From assembly GCA_945901125.1 (NCBI GenBank), contig CAMDKD010000031.1, positions 1 through 32,604 on the forward strand: a DNA stretch of 32,604 nt, given 5' to 3'. The notes under the pieces are model-generated. The model made no database searches, was not told the DNA's origin, and saw nothing but the letters and a program-made list of their open reading frames with translations. Source of the DNA: Bordetella parapertussis. GTDB lineage: Bacteria; Pseudomonadota; Gammaproteobacteria; Burkholderiales; Burkholderiaceae_C. The first letter of the stretch is position 1, and the number at the start of each line of letters is the position of its first letter. This document shows, piece by piece, positions 8,340 to 16,886 of this stretch. Position numbers and translations under genes: made by a program.

Positions 8340-9500
8340 ATGCGCCAAGCCATTCTCGATTTGCAAGCCTCCCGTATCCGTGATGTTGCTAACGCCGGCT
8401 TGGGCCGCAGCGATGTGCTGGCTTTCTGGTTTGGCGAAAGCGACGAGGTGAGCCCGGACTTCATCCGCCAGGCCGCTATCGATTCGCTGCAAAGCGGTGA
8501 AACTTTTTATGCCCACAACCTGGGCCTGCCCGAATTGCGCCAGGCCATCGCCGCAGAAATGCAGCAGCGACATGGCGCCGGTATCGGTGTGGAGCGCATC
8601 GCCGTGACTTCAGGCGGGGTGAACGCCCTGATGCTGGCCATGCAAGCGCTGCTCAACCCGGGCGAGCAAGTGGTGGTGGTCACGCCGGTCTGGCCTAACT
8701 TGACCTCGCAGCCGGTGATTCTGGGCGCTGACTTGCGCACGGTGTGTTTGGAACCACAACACGGCCGTTGGACGCTGCCCATGGCGAAATTGCTGGCGGC
8801 GGTGACGACCCAAACCCGCCTGTTGGTGGTCAATTCGCCCAACAACCCGACCGGCTGGACCCTCAGCCGCGCCGAACAGCAAATCCTGCTGGATCACTGC
8901 CGACGCACCGGCACCTGGATACTGTCTGACGAGGTTTATGAAAACCTGTACTACCTGCCGACTGAGAACCGCTGCGCCCCGAGTTTTCTGGACATAGCCG
9001 CGCCGCAAGACCGGCTGGTGGTGGCGCACAGCTTTTCCAAAAGCTTTTTGATGACCGGCTGGCGTCTGGGCTGGCTGGTCATGCCGGCGGACATGACCGA
9101 ACACATGGGCAAGTTGATCGAGTTCAACACCTCGTGCGCCAGTGTGTTCGTGCAGCGCGCAGGCGTCGCCGCCATGCACGGTGCCGCCGGGGTAGTACCC
9201 GGCGTGGTGGCACAAATGCAAGCCTGCCGTGACCGTTTATTTGCCGAATTGAGCACCATTCCGGGGCTGGAATTGGCGGTGCCGGACGGCGGCATGTATG
9301 CTTTTTTCCGCTTACCCGGCCACACGGACGACGTGCTGATCGCCAAACGCCTGGTCGCCGAGGCCGGTCTGGGGTTGGCACCTGGCAGCGCTTTCGCCCC
9401 CGAGGCGCAAGGCTGGCTGCGCTGGTGTTTCGCGTCTAAAGACCAGCACAGGCTGGGTGAGGGCGCGAGCCGACTGCGGCGCTGGCTGGGCAAGCTATAA
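8340..9500 (+). CDS. Pyridoxal-phosphate-dependent aminotransferase, class I/II
   Basis: The 386-residue protein is a fold-type I aminotransferase. It shows the PLP-contacting SPNNPTGW motif at residues 166-173, SDEVYENL with the ring-binding aspartate (D197) and tyrosine (Y200), and the Schiff-base lysine K234 in HSFSKSFLMTGWRLGW. The substrate cannot be read from sequence; the family includes aspartate, alanine and aromatic aminotransferases, so no symbol is given. It lies 21 nt after tsaD and is probably co-transcribed with it. Its stop codon overlaps a TATAAT hexamer at 9496-9501 that probably belongs to the rpsO promoter. Confidence 0.9.
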   Translation: MRQAILDLQASRIRDVANAGLGRSDVLAFWFGESDEVSPDFIRQAAIDSLQSGETFYAHNLGLPELRQAIAAEMQQRHGAGIGVERIAVTSGGVNALMLAMQALLNPGEQVVVVTPVWPNLTSQPVILGADLRTVCLEPQHGRWTLPMAKLLAAVTTQTRLLVVNSPNNPTGWTLSRAEQQILLDHCRRTGTWILSDEVYENLYYLPTENRCAPSFLDIAAPQDRLVVAHSFSKSFLMTGWRLGWLVMPADMTEHMGKLIEFNTSCASVFVQRAGVAAMHGAAGVVPGVVAQMQACRDRLFAELSTIPGLELAVPDGGMYAFFRLPGHTDDVLIAKRLVAEAGLGLAPGSAFAPEAQGWLRWCFASKDQHRLGEGASRLRRWLGKL

Positions 9501-9501
9501 T
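9496..9501 (+). promoter_or_regulatory. Probable -10 box of the rpsO promoter
   Basis: A perfect TATAAT overlaps the stop codon of the aminotransferase, 86 nt upstream of the rpsO ATG. The sequence 17 nt upstream (ACTGCG) is a poor -35 match. Transcription would start near 9508, right at the hairpin 9509-9528. Inferred from motif and position only. Confidence 0.45.
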
Positions 9502-9508
9502 TCCAAGG

Positions 9509-9528
9509 CTTAGCCATTTCGGCTTAAG
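9509..9528 (+). promoter_or_regulatory. Stem-loop in the rpsO leader
   Basis: CTTAGCC (9509-9515) pairs with GGCTTAAG (9521-9528) with one bulged base and a 5-nt loop ATTTC. It sits in the rpsO 5' untranslated region. In E. coli and other bacteria S15 represses its own translation by binding structured leaders, so this could be part of such an element, but no specific S15-binding motif is recognised here. Confidence 0.35.
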
Positions 9529-9586
9529 TTCACGCCATCTGGCATTTCCGGCTGTTGGCGCATGTCAAATTTTTTGGAAAAACATC

Positions 9587-9850
9587 ATGACAACTTTAAA
9601 CAAGGCCGAGGTCGTTAAGGCCAACGCTCGTTCTGCCAACGACACAGGCAGCCCCGAAGTGCAGGTCGCCATCCTGACCGCACGCATCAATGAACTGACC
9701 CCCCATTTCAAAACACACGCCAAAGACCACCACGGTCGTCGCGGCTTGTTGCGCATGGTCAGCCGTCGACGCAAATTGCTCGACTACCTCAAATCCAAGG
9801 ACGCAGAGCGCTACACCGCGCTGATCGCCAAACTGGGTTTGCGCAAGTAA
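9587..9850 (+). CDS. rpsO: 30S ribosomal protein S15
   Basis: The 87-residue protein is a full-length S15, which binds the central domain of 16S rRNA early in 30S assembly and contributes to a subunit bridge. The segment NDTGSPEVQVAILTARINELT followed by HAKDHHGRRGLLRMVSRRRKLLDYLK is unmistakable and contains the conserved rRNA-contacting H, D and R residues. A GGAAA Shine-Dalgarno lies about 6-10 nt before the ATG. It is followed by a stem-loop and then pnp, the conserved rpsO-pnp order. Confidence 0.98.
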   Translation: MTTLNKAEVVKANARSANDTGSPEVQVAILTARINELTPHFKTHAKDHHGRRGLLRMVSRRRKLLDYLKSKDAERYTALIAKLGLRK

Positions 9851-9864
9851 CACCTGTCCGTGTG

Positions 9865-9896
9865 CAGCGCCTGAGCATTCACTCAGGCGTTGTTTC
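9865..9896 (+). terminator. Intrinsic terminator-like hairpin after rpsO
   Basis: CGCCTGAG (9868-9875) and CTCAGGCG (9882-9889) form a perfect 8-bp stem with a 6-nt loop, extendable by C-G, A-U and G-U pairs to 11 bp, followed by a T-rich tail TTGTTTC. It begins 15 nt after the rpsO stop. It may act as a partial terminator, since rpsO-pnp readthrough is normal in other bacteria. Confidence 0.7.
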
Positions 9897-9943
9897 ATGG
9901 GGCAGGGCGCAAGCAAAGCAACTGACTCAGATCGAAGCTGTGT

Positions 9944-9978
9944 CATTCCAAAAAAAGCAGTCGTATTTTTCTGGAATG
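9944..9978 (+). promoter_or_regulatory. Long stem-loop in the pnp leader (candidate RNase III site)
   Basis: CATTCCA (9944-9950) pairs with TGGAATG (9972-9978); after one A/C mismatch, five A-T pairs (9952-9956 with 9966-9970) extend the stem to 12 pairs around a 9-nt loop. It lies 75 nt before the pnp start. In E. coli an RNase III-cleaved stem-loop in this position drives PNPase autoregulation; position and shape fit, function is inferred. Confidence 0.5.
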
Positions 9979-10011
9979 GCATCGTGTTCTGACAGTGACT
10001 TTGGGCTTTGA

Positions 10012-10030
10012 TGAAGTGGCCTTCACTTCA
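10012..10030 (+). promoter_or_regulatory. Perfect hairpin just upstream of the pnp ribosome-binding site
   Basis: TGAAGTG (10012-10018) and CACTTCA (10024-10030) form a perfect 7-bp stem with loop GCCTT. It ends 12 nt before the AGGA Shine-Dalgarno of pnp (10043-10046), so it is placed to affect translation initiation or leader processing. Confidence 0.5.
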
Positions 10031-10053
10031 CCTATTCTGTTCAGGAATCCAAT

Positions 10054-12189
10054 ATGTCTTTATTCAACAAAGTTAGCAAAACCTTTCAGTGGGGCCAGCA
10101 CACGGTCACCATGGAAACCGGCGAAATCGCGCGCCAGTCCGGCGGCGCCGTCATGGTCAACATCGATGACACCGTGGTACTCGCCACTGTCGTCGGCTCG
10201 AAAAACTCCAAACCCGGCCAGGACTTCTTCCCCCTGACCGTCGACTACATCGAGAAAACATACGCAGCCGGCAAAATCCCCGGCAGCTTTTTCAAGCGCG
10301 AAGCCAAACCCAGCGAACACGAAACGCTGACCAGTCGCCTGATTGACCGCCCCATCCGTCCGCTGTTTCCCGAAGGTTTTTACAACGACGTGCATGTGGT
10401 GATTCACACGCTGTCGCTCAACCCGGAAGTCGACGCTGACATCGCCGCCATGATCGGCGTGTCTGCCGCGCTCAGCATCTCCGGCATCCCTTTCAACGGC
10501 CCCATCGGCGCAGCTCGCGTCGGTTATATCAACGGCGAATACGTGCTCAACCCCGGCCAGACCCAGCGCAAAGACAGCGTGCTTGAACTGGTGGTCGCAG
10601 GTACCGAAGCCGCCGTGCTGATGGTCGAATCTGAAGCCTTGCAAATGTCCGAGGAAATCATGCTCGGCGCGGTGGTGTTCGGTCACGAACAAAGCCGTAT
10701 CGCTATCAACGCCATCCACGAACTGGTGCGCGACGCAGGCAAGCCTGTGTGGGACTGGCAGCCGCCTGCCAAGGACGAGCCTTTGATCGCCAAGGTCGCG
10801 GCGCTCGCCGACGACAAGCTGGCCGCCGCCTACCAGATCCGCAATAAGCAAAGCCGCACACAAGCCTGCCGCGAAGCCTATGCCGCCGTCATGGCAGCCC
10901 TCAAAGCCGACGGCGTCGAGTTTGACGGTGTCAAGGTCGAGAGCATGTTGTTTGACATCGAAGCGCGCATTGTCCGCAGCCAAATTTTGGCCGGTGAACC
11001 GCGTATCGACGGTCGCGACACCCGCACAGTGCGCCCCATCGAAATCCGCAACAGCGTGTTGCCTCGCACCCACGGTTCCGCCTTGTTCACACGCGGTGAA
11101 ACCCAGGCGCTGGTGGTCACCACGCTCGGCACCGAACGCGATGCTCAGCGTATTGACGCACTCGCCGGTGAGTTCGAAGACCGCTTCATGTTCCACTACA
11201 ACATGCCTCCGTTCGCCACCGGCGAAGTCGGCCGCATGGGCAGCACCAAGCGCCGCGAAATCGGTCACGGCCGTCTGGCCAAACGCGCGCTGGCCGCTTG
11301 TTTGCCGACCAAAGAAGAGTTCCCTTACACCATGCGTGTGGTGTCGGAAATCACCGAATCCAACGGTTCATCTTCTATGGCTTCTGTGTGCGGCGGTTGT
11401 TTGTCGCTGATGGACGCCGGTGTACCGATGAAAGCGCACGTGGCCGGTATCGCCATGGGCCTGATCAAGGACGGCAACCGTTTCGCTGTGCTGACCGACA
11501 TCCTGGGTGACGAAGATCACTTGGGCGACATGGACTTCAAAGTGGCCGGTACCACCAACGGCATTACCGCTTTGCAAATGGACATCAAAATCCAAGGCAT
11601 CACGCAAGAAATCATGCAAGTCGCTTTGGCCCAGGCCAAGGAAGCACGCATGCACATTTTGGGCAAGATGCAAGACGCCATGGGCGAAGCCAAGACCGAG
11701 GTGAGCAACTTCGCGCCTAAGCTTTACACCATGAAGATCAACCCCGAGAAAATCCGGGACGTGATCGGCAAGGGCGGCTCCGTCATCCGTGCGCTGACCG
11801 AGGAAACCGGTTGCCAGATCAACATCGAGGAAGACGGCACCATCACCATCGCCGCCACTGACGGCGCCAAAGCTGACGAGGCCAAACGCCGCATCCAGGA
11901 AATCACCGCAGAAGTGGAAATCGGCAAGGTCTACGAAGGCCCGATCACCAAGATTTTGGACTTCGGTGCCCTGGTCAATTTGCTGCCCGGCAAAGACGGT
12001 TTGCTGCACATCAGCCAGATCAGCCACGAACGCATTGCCAAAGTCACCGACGTGTTGGCCGAAGGCCAGATCGTGCGCGTCAAAGTGTTGGAGACTGACG
12101 AAAAAGGCCGTATCAAGCTGTCTATGAAGGCATTGCTGGATCGTCCCGAAGCGCCTGCCCACCACGAAGAGCAACCTCACCAGGAGTGA
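10054..12189 (+). CDS. pnp: Polyribonucleotide nucleotidyltransferase (PNPase)
   Basis: The 711-residue protein is full-length PNPase, a trimeric 3'-to-5' phosphorolytic exoribonuclease of the RNA degradosome. It has two RNase PH-like domains separated by a helical linker, with the conserved FFPLTVDY, SFFKREAKPSEHETLTSRLIDRPIRPLFP and MASVCGGCLSLMDAGVP stretches. A KH domain starts near residue 560 (PEKIRDVIGKGGSVIRALTEE) and an S1 domain near residue 622 (GPITKILDFGALVNLLPGK through RIKLSMKALLD). An AGGA 7 nt upstream supports the start. The leader contains two stem-loops likely involved in autoregulation. The gene is 7 nt from tpiA. A 402-residue open frame on the other strand is a shadow. 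Confidence 0.98.
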   Translation: MSLFNKVSKTFQWGQHTVTMETGEIARQSGGAVMVNIDDTVVLATVVGSKNSKPGQDFFPLTVDYIEKTYAAGKIPGSFFKREAKPSEHETLTSRLIDRPIRPLFPEGFYNDVHVVIHTLSLNPEVDADIAAMIGVSAALSISGIPFNGPIGAARVGYINGEYVLNPGQTQRKDSVLELVVAGTEAAVLMVESEALQMSEEIMLGAVVFGHEQSRIAINAIHELVRDAGKPVWDWQPPAKDEPLIAKVAALADDKLAAAYQIRNKQSRTQACREAYAAVMAALKADGVEFDGVKVESMLFDIEARIVRSQILAGEPRIDGRDTRTVRPIEIRNSVLPRTHGSALFTRGETQALVVTTLGTERDAQRIDALAGEFEDRFMFHYNMPPFATGEVGRMGSTKRREIGHGRLAKRALAACLPTKEEFPYTMRVVSEITESNGSSSMASVCGGCLSLMDAGVPMKAHVAGIAMGLIKDGNRFAVLTDILGDEDHLGDMDFKVAGTTNGITALQMDIKIQGITQEIMQVALAQAKEARMHILGKMQDAMGEAKTEVSNFAPKLYTMKINPEKIRDVIGKGGSVIRALTEETGCQINIEEDGTITIAATDGAKADEAKRRIQEITAEVEIGKVYEGPITKILDFGALVNLLPGKDGLLHISQISHERIAKVTDVLAEGQIVRVKVLETDEKGRIKLSMKALLDRPEAPAHHEEQPHQE

Positions 12190-12196
12190 TGCAGAC

Positions 12197-12943
12197 ATGA
12201 GCGGCAAACTGATCGTCGGTAACTGGAAAATGAATGGCAGTCTGGCTGCCAATCAGGATCTGGTGCGCGCCGTCATTGCCGGTCTGTCTGGTGCTTCTTG
12301 CAAGGCGGCTGTGTGTGCGCCTGCGCTTTATTTGCCGCAGTTGCAGCAACTGGCCGGTGGTTCGCCATTGCTTTGGGGTGCGCAGGATGTCTCCGCCCAC
12401 GAGCAGGGCGCTTACACCGGCGAGTTGTCGGCCGCTATGTTGCGCGAGTTCGGTGTGCGTTACGCCATCGTTGGCCACTCCGAGCGTCGCCAATACCATG
12501 GCGAAACCGATGCCGTGGTGGCTACCAAGGCACAACGCGCATTGGCCGCAGGCATCACGCCCATTGTGTGTGTCGGCGAAACCTTGGCCGAGCGCGAAGC
12601 CGGGCACACCGAAGAAGTGGTCAAGCGCCAGCTTGCCGCTGTCATTCATACCAACGGTCATTGCATCAGTGAAATTGTGGTGGCTTATGAGCCTGTGTGG
12701 GCGATCGGCACCGGCAAGACCGCCAGTCCCGAGCAGGCGCAGCAGGTACACGCGCTGTTGCGCGCTCAGTTGAAAGCGGCGACGGCGCATCCTGAGCGCA
12801 TCGCCTTGTTGTACGGCGGCAGCATGAACGCCGCCAATGCCGCCAGCCTGCTGTCGCAAAACGATATTGACGGCGGCCTGATCGGCGGGGCATCCCTTAA
12901 ATCTGCAGATTTTTTATCCATTGTTGCTGCGGCATCGCACTGA
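12197..12943 (+). CDS. tpiA: Triosephosphate isomerase
   Basis: The 248-residue TIM barrel interconverts dihydroxyacetone phosphate and glyceraldehyde 3-phosphate in glycolysis and gluconeogenesis. The substrate-binding N-terminus VGNWKMN carries K11; IVGHSERR carries the catalytic histidine electrophile; AYEPVWAIGTGKTA contains the catalytic glutamate and the flexible loop 6; LLYGGSMN is the phosphate-binding end. An AGGAG at 12182-12186, inside the pnp 3' end, serves as ribosome-binding site. The gene lies between pnp and secG and is probably co-transcribed with both. Confidence 0.98.
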   Translation: MSGKLIVGNWKMNGSLAANQDLVRAVIAGLSGASCKAAVCAPALYLPQLQQLAGGSPLLWGAQDVSAHEQGAYTGELSAAMLREFGVRYAIVGHSERRQYHGETDAVVATKAQRALAAGITPIVCVGETLAEREAGHTEEVVKRQLAAVIHTNGHCISEIVVAYEPVWAIGTGKTASPEQAQQVHALLRAQLKAATAHPERIALLYGGSMNAANAASLLSQNDIDGGLIGGASLKSADFLSIVAAASH

Positions 12944-12959
12944 CATTCACGGAGTTTTC

Positions 12960-13406
12960 ATGAGTACGCTTCTTAATTTATTGTTGCTGGTTCAAATTTT
13001 GTCGGCTTTGGGCATGATCGGTTTGATTCTTGTACAGCACGGCAAAGGCGCTGACATGGGAGCGGCCTTTGGCAGCGGCACCTCGGGCAGCTTGTTCGGC
13101 GCCACCGGCGGCGCCAATTTTTTGTCGCGCACCACCTCGGTGTTGGCAGCGGTATTTTTTGTGTGTACTCTGGCGCTGGCTTATTTCGGTAATCTGCGTG
13201 CCTCTGCGGACACCGGCAGCTTGTTAGAGCGCACGTCGGTACCAGTAAGCGCTCCAGCCACGGCCGGCGACAAGATCCCCGGCTCTTCCAGTGCCGCACC
13301 AGAAGCGGCCGCCGACAAGTCGATCCCAAGTCCTGCTGCGCCGACCTCCACACCTGCGCCCGTCACTCCAGCCGGTTCGCCTGCGTCTCAGATTCCTGCC
13401 AAATAA
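12960..13406 (+). CDS. secG: Preprotein translocase subunit SecG
   Basis: SecG is the small accessory subunit of the SecYEG channel in the inner membrane. The ATG at 12960 (MSTLLNLLLLVQILSALGMI) has a GGAG at 12951-12954 and gives 148 residues. The first membrane segment runs roughly over residues 3-22, followed by the conserved cytoplasmic loop LVQHGKGADMGAAFGSG...FLSRTT and a second membrane segment (about residues 58-78). The last 65 or so residues form an Ala/Pro/Ser-rich, probably disordered tail, so the protein is longer than E. coli SecG (110). An upstream in-frame ATG at 12921 lies inside tpiA and is not used. The tpiA-secG-tRNA-Leu-nuo order is typical of Burkholderiales. Confidence 0.93.
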   Translation: MSTLLNLLLLVQILSALGMIGLILVQHGKGADMGAAFGSGTSGSLFGATGGANFLSRTTSVLAAVFFVCTLALAYFGNLRASADTGSLLERTSVPVSAPATAGDKIPGSSSAAPEAAADKSIPSPAAPTSTPAPVTPAGSPASQIPAK

Positions 13407-13474
13407 CACTATCTGAAAAATCAATATCTTCAGGTCGGAGGACAGCATATTTAGGGTTAAGATGAGAGGCTTTT

Positions 13475-13494
13475 TTGCAGACGATACGTCTGTG
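13475..13494 (+). repeat. Inverted repeat 15 nt upstream of tRNA-Leu
   Basis: CAGACG (13478-13483) and CGTCTG (13487-13492) form a perfect 6-bp stem with loop ATA. It can be extended by G-T and T-G wobble pairs, then T/A pairs with the flanking T-run and A-run. It could be a bidirectional terminator, a precursor processing signal or an operator; no clear promoter was identified in 13407-13508. Confidence 0.4.
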
Positions 13495-13508
13495 AAAATG
13501 CAATCAAA

Positions 13509-13593
13509 GCCGTCGTGGTGAAATTGGTAGACACGCTATCTTGAGGGGGTAGTGGCGAAAGCTGTGCGAGTTCGAGTCTCGCCGACGGCACCA
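13509..13593 (+). tRNA. tRNA-Leu (anticodon GAG)
   Basis: The 85-nt sequence folds as a class II tRNA. The acceptor stem GCCGTCG (13509-13515) pairs perfectly with CGACGGC (13583-13589), followed by discriminator A and an encoded CCA (13591-13593). The D-arm contains AAATTGGTAGACAC, and the anticodon stem CTATC/GGTAG presents GAG at 13543-13545, reading CUC and CUU. A short variable arm follows, and the T-arm GAGTTCGAGTCTC is canonical. It lies between secG and nuoA and is probably cut from a longer transcript. Confidence 0.97.
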
Positions 13594-13662
13594 CCAGCTG
13601 TCATGCTGATGTCAGCACGCAGTAGCAAGCTGTTAATCGATGATGTGCAAACTGAGTTATCC

Positions 13663-14022
13663 ATGAGCCTGGCGCAGTACCTTCCTGTTCTTTTGTTTAT
13701 CCTTGTCGGCCTGCTGGTTGGTGTTGCGCCTCAGTTGATCGGCGCACTGCTGAGCCCGCACAAGCCTGATGCGGCCAAAAACTCCCCTTACGAATGCGGC
13801 TTCGAAGCTTTTGAAGACGCCCGAATGAAATTCGATGTGCGCTATTACCTGGTCGCCATTCTTTTCATTTTGTTTGACCTTGAAATCGCTTTTCTTTTTC
13901 CCTGGGCGGTGTCGCTCAAGGAAATCGGTTTGACAGGTTTTATCGCCATGATGATTTTTCTTGCCATTCTCGTGGTCGGTTTTGTCTACGAATGGAAAAA
14001 GGGAGCCCTTGACTGGGAATGA
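13663..14022 (+). CDS. nuoA: NADH-quinone oxidoreductase subunit A
   Basis: NuoA is a small membrane subunit of complex I near the quinone-entry region. The ATG at 13663 (MSLAQYLPVLLFILVGLLVG) gives 119 residues, the normal length. Three membrane segments are visible (about residues 6-27, 60-80, 88-110), with the conserved loop KNSPYECGFEAFEDARMKFDVRYYLVAILFI between the first and second. The frame stays open upstream into the tRNA (from 13552), but that extension has no homology and would overlap the tRNA. The gap to nuoB is 3 nt. Confidence 0.96.
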   Translation: MSLAQYLPVLLFILVGLLVGVAPQLIGALLSPHKPDAAKNSPYECGFEAFEDARMKFDVRYYLVAILFILFDLEIAFLFPWAVSLKEIGLTGFIAMMIFLAILVVGFVYEWKKGALDWE

Positions 14023-14025
14023 CAC

Positions 14026-14502
14026 ATGTCACTTGAAGGCGTTTTCAAAGAAGGCTTTATCACCACGTCATACGACTCGGTGGTGAACTGGGCCAAAACC
14101 GGCTCGCTGTGGCCCATGACTTTTGGCCTGGCCTGTTGCGCTGTCGAAATGATGCACGCCGGTGCCGCGCGATACGACATAGACCGCTTCGGTATGTTGT
14201 TTCGCCCGAGTCCGCGTCAATCCGATTTGATGATCGTCGCCGGCACCTTGTGCAACAAAATGGCACCTGCATTGCGCAAGGTCTACGACCAGATGTCCGA
14301 GCCGCGCTGGGTGCTTTCCATGGGTTCATGCGCCAACGGCGGCGGCTATTACCACTACAGCTATTCGGTGGTGCGCGGTTGTGACCGCATCGTGCCGGTT
14401 GATGTGTATGTACCAGGTTGCCCGCCCACTGCCGAGGCTTTGCTTTACGGCATCTTGCAATTGCAGTCCAAGATCCGTCGTGAAAACACGATTGCGCGCT
14501 GA
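14026..14502 (+). CDS. nuoB: NADH-quinone oxidoreductase subunit B
   Basis: NuoB carries the terminal cluster N2, which hands electrons to quinone at the interface of the peripheral and membrane arms. The four ligands are visible: the tandem C37-C38 in ACCAVE, C102 in GSCANGG and C132 in PGCPP. The 158-residue length is normal for proteobacteria. Start by ATG 3 nt after the nuoA stop, with GGGA upstream. It is followed after 6 nt by nuoC. Confidence 0.98.
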   Translation: MSLEGVFKEGFITTSYDSVVNWAKTGSLWPMTFGLACCAVEMMHAGAARYDIDRFGMLFRPSPRQSDLMIVAGTLCNKMAPALRKVYDQMSEPRWVLSMGSCANGGGYYHYSYSVVRGCDRIVPVDVYVPGCPPTAEALLYGILQLQSKIRRENTIAR

Positions 14503-14508
14503 CTTCTT

Positions 14509-15126
14509 ATGAGCATCACCGTTTCCATTGATTCCTTACAGTCTGCTTTGAAGCGCTTACTAGGTGAGCGTATTCAAAAGTTGGAGTTGGCGTTGGGTGA
14601 ATTGACCTTGACTGTCAAGGACGCAGATTATTTGTCTGTGGCTTTGCAGTTGCGCGATCACCCCGAACTCGCTTTTGAACAATTGCTTGACTTGTGCGGC
14701 ATGGATTACTCGGCCTACAAAGACGGCGCGCATTCCGCTTTCACAGATGCTCCGCGCTATGCGGTGGTGTGCCACATGTTGTCATTGACGCATAACTGGC
14801 GTTTGCGTTTGCGTGTGCATGCGACAGACCAAGACATGCCGCAGGTGGATTCGGTCAACGGCATCTGGAGTTCAGCCAACTGGTTCGAGCGCGAAGCCTT
14901 TGATTTGTTCGGCATACTTTTCAGAGACCATGCCGATTTGCGTCGCATCCTGACAGACTACGGCTTCATCGGCCATCCGTTTCGCAAAGATTTTCCCACC
15001 TCGGGCCATGTCGAAATGCGCTACGACGCAGAGCAAAAACGCGTCATTTACCAACCCGTCACCATTGAGCCGCGCGAGATCACGCCGCGCATCATCCGTG
15101 AAGATAATTACGGCGGGTTGCATTAA
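14509..15126 (+). CDS. nuoC: NADH-quinone oxidoreductase subunit C
   Basis: NuoC is a 30-kDa-type subunit of the connecting arm that packs against NuoD. The 205-residue protein contains the signature WFEREAFDLFGILFRDHADLRRILTDYGF followed by GHPFRKDFPTSGHVEMRYD. Unlike in E. coli, where nuoC and nuoD are fused, here the genes are separate, as usual in betaproteobacteria. The N-terminal third is more variable. nuoD starts 3 nt after its stop. Confidence 0.97.
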   Translation: MSITVSIDSLQSALKRLLGERIQKLELALGELTLTVKDADYLSVALQLRDHPELAFEQLLDLCGMDYSAYKDGAHSAFTDAPRYAVVCHMLSLTHNWRLRLRVHATDQDMPQVDSVNGIWSSANWFEREAFDLFGILFRDHADLRRILTDYGFIGHPFRKDFPTSGHVEMRYDAEQKRVIYQPVTIEPREITPRIIREDNYGGLH

Positions 15127-15129
15127 GAC

Positions 15130-16379
<1,250 letters not shown>

Positions 16380-16383
<4 letters not shown>

Positions 16384-16886
16384 ACACCGCAGTCGAACAT
16401 TTTTCAGCTGAAACCATGCAGCGTTTTCAGCACGAGTTGAACAAATACCCGGACGACCAGAAACAGTCTGCCGTCATTGCCTGTTTGTCCATACTTCAAC
16501 AGGAAAACGGTTTTGTCAGTCCGGCGCAGGAAAAAGCGTTGGCAGCCGTGCTGCACATGCCGGTCATGGCCGTGCATGAAGTCTTTACTTTTTACAATAT
16601 GTTCAACCAAAAACCGGTCGGACATTTCAAGATCAATGTCTGTACTAACCTGCCTTGTCAATTGCGCGGCGGCCAGCATGCGCTGGAACATCTTTGCAAA
16701 AAACTCGGCATCAACACAGGCGAAACCACCGCAGACGGCATGTTCACCTTGCAGCCGGGCGAATGCATGGGCGCTTGCGCGGATGCGCCGGTGCTGTTGG
16801 TCAACGACCGCAGCATGTGCAGCTTCATGAGCCACGACAAACTTGATCAGTTGATTGACGGTCTGCAACAAGCGGAGGTCAAGTGA
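16380..16886 (+). CDS. nuoE: NADH-quinone oxidoreductase subunit E
   Basis: NuoE is the 24-kDa-type subunit of the NADH dehydrogenase module and carries the [2Fe-2S] cluster N1a. The thioredoxin-like domain shows the cluster ligands C88 and C93 (CTNLPC) and C129 and C133 (GECMGAC). Length 168 residues is normal. The start overlaps the nuoD stop by ATGA and the stop TGA shares its A with the nuoF ATG. Confidence 0.97.

Noticed and set aside
10060..11268. A 402-codon open frame on the minus strand opposite pnp
   Set aside because: It mirrors the strongly biased pnp codons and shows no domain; the plus-strand gene is unambiguous.
13552..13662. An N-terminal extension of nuoA beginning inside the tRNA
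   Set aside because: It would overlap tRNA-Leu and has no homology; the MSLAQYLP start at 13663 matches the family length.
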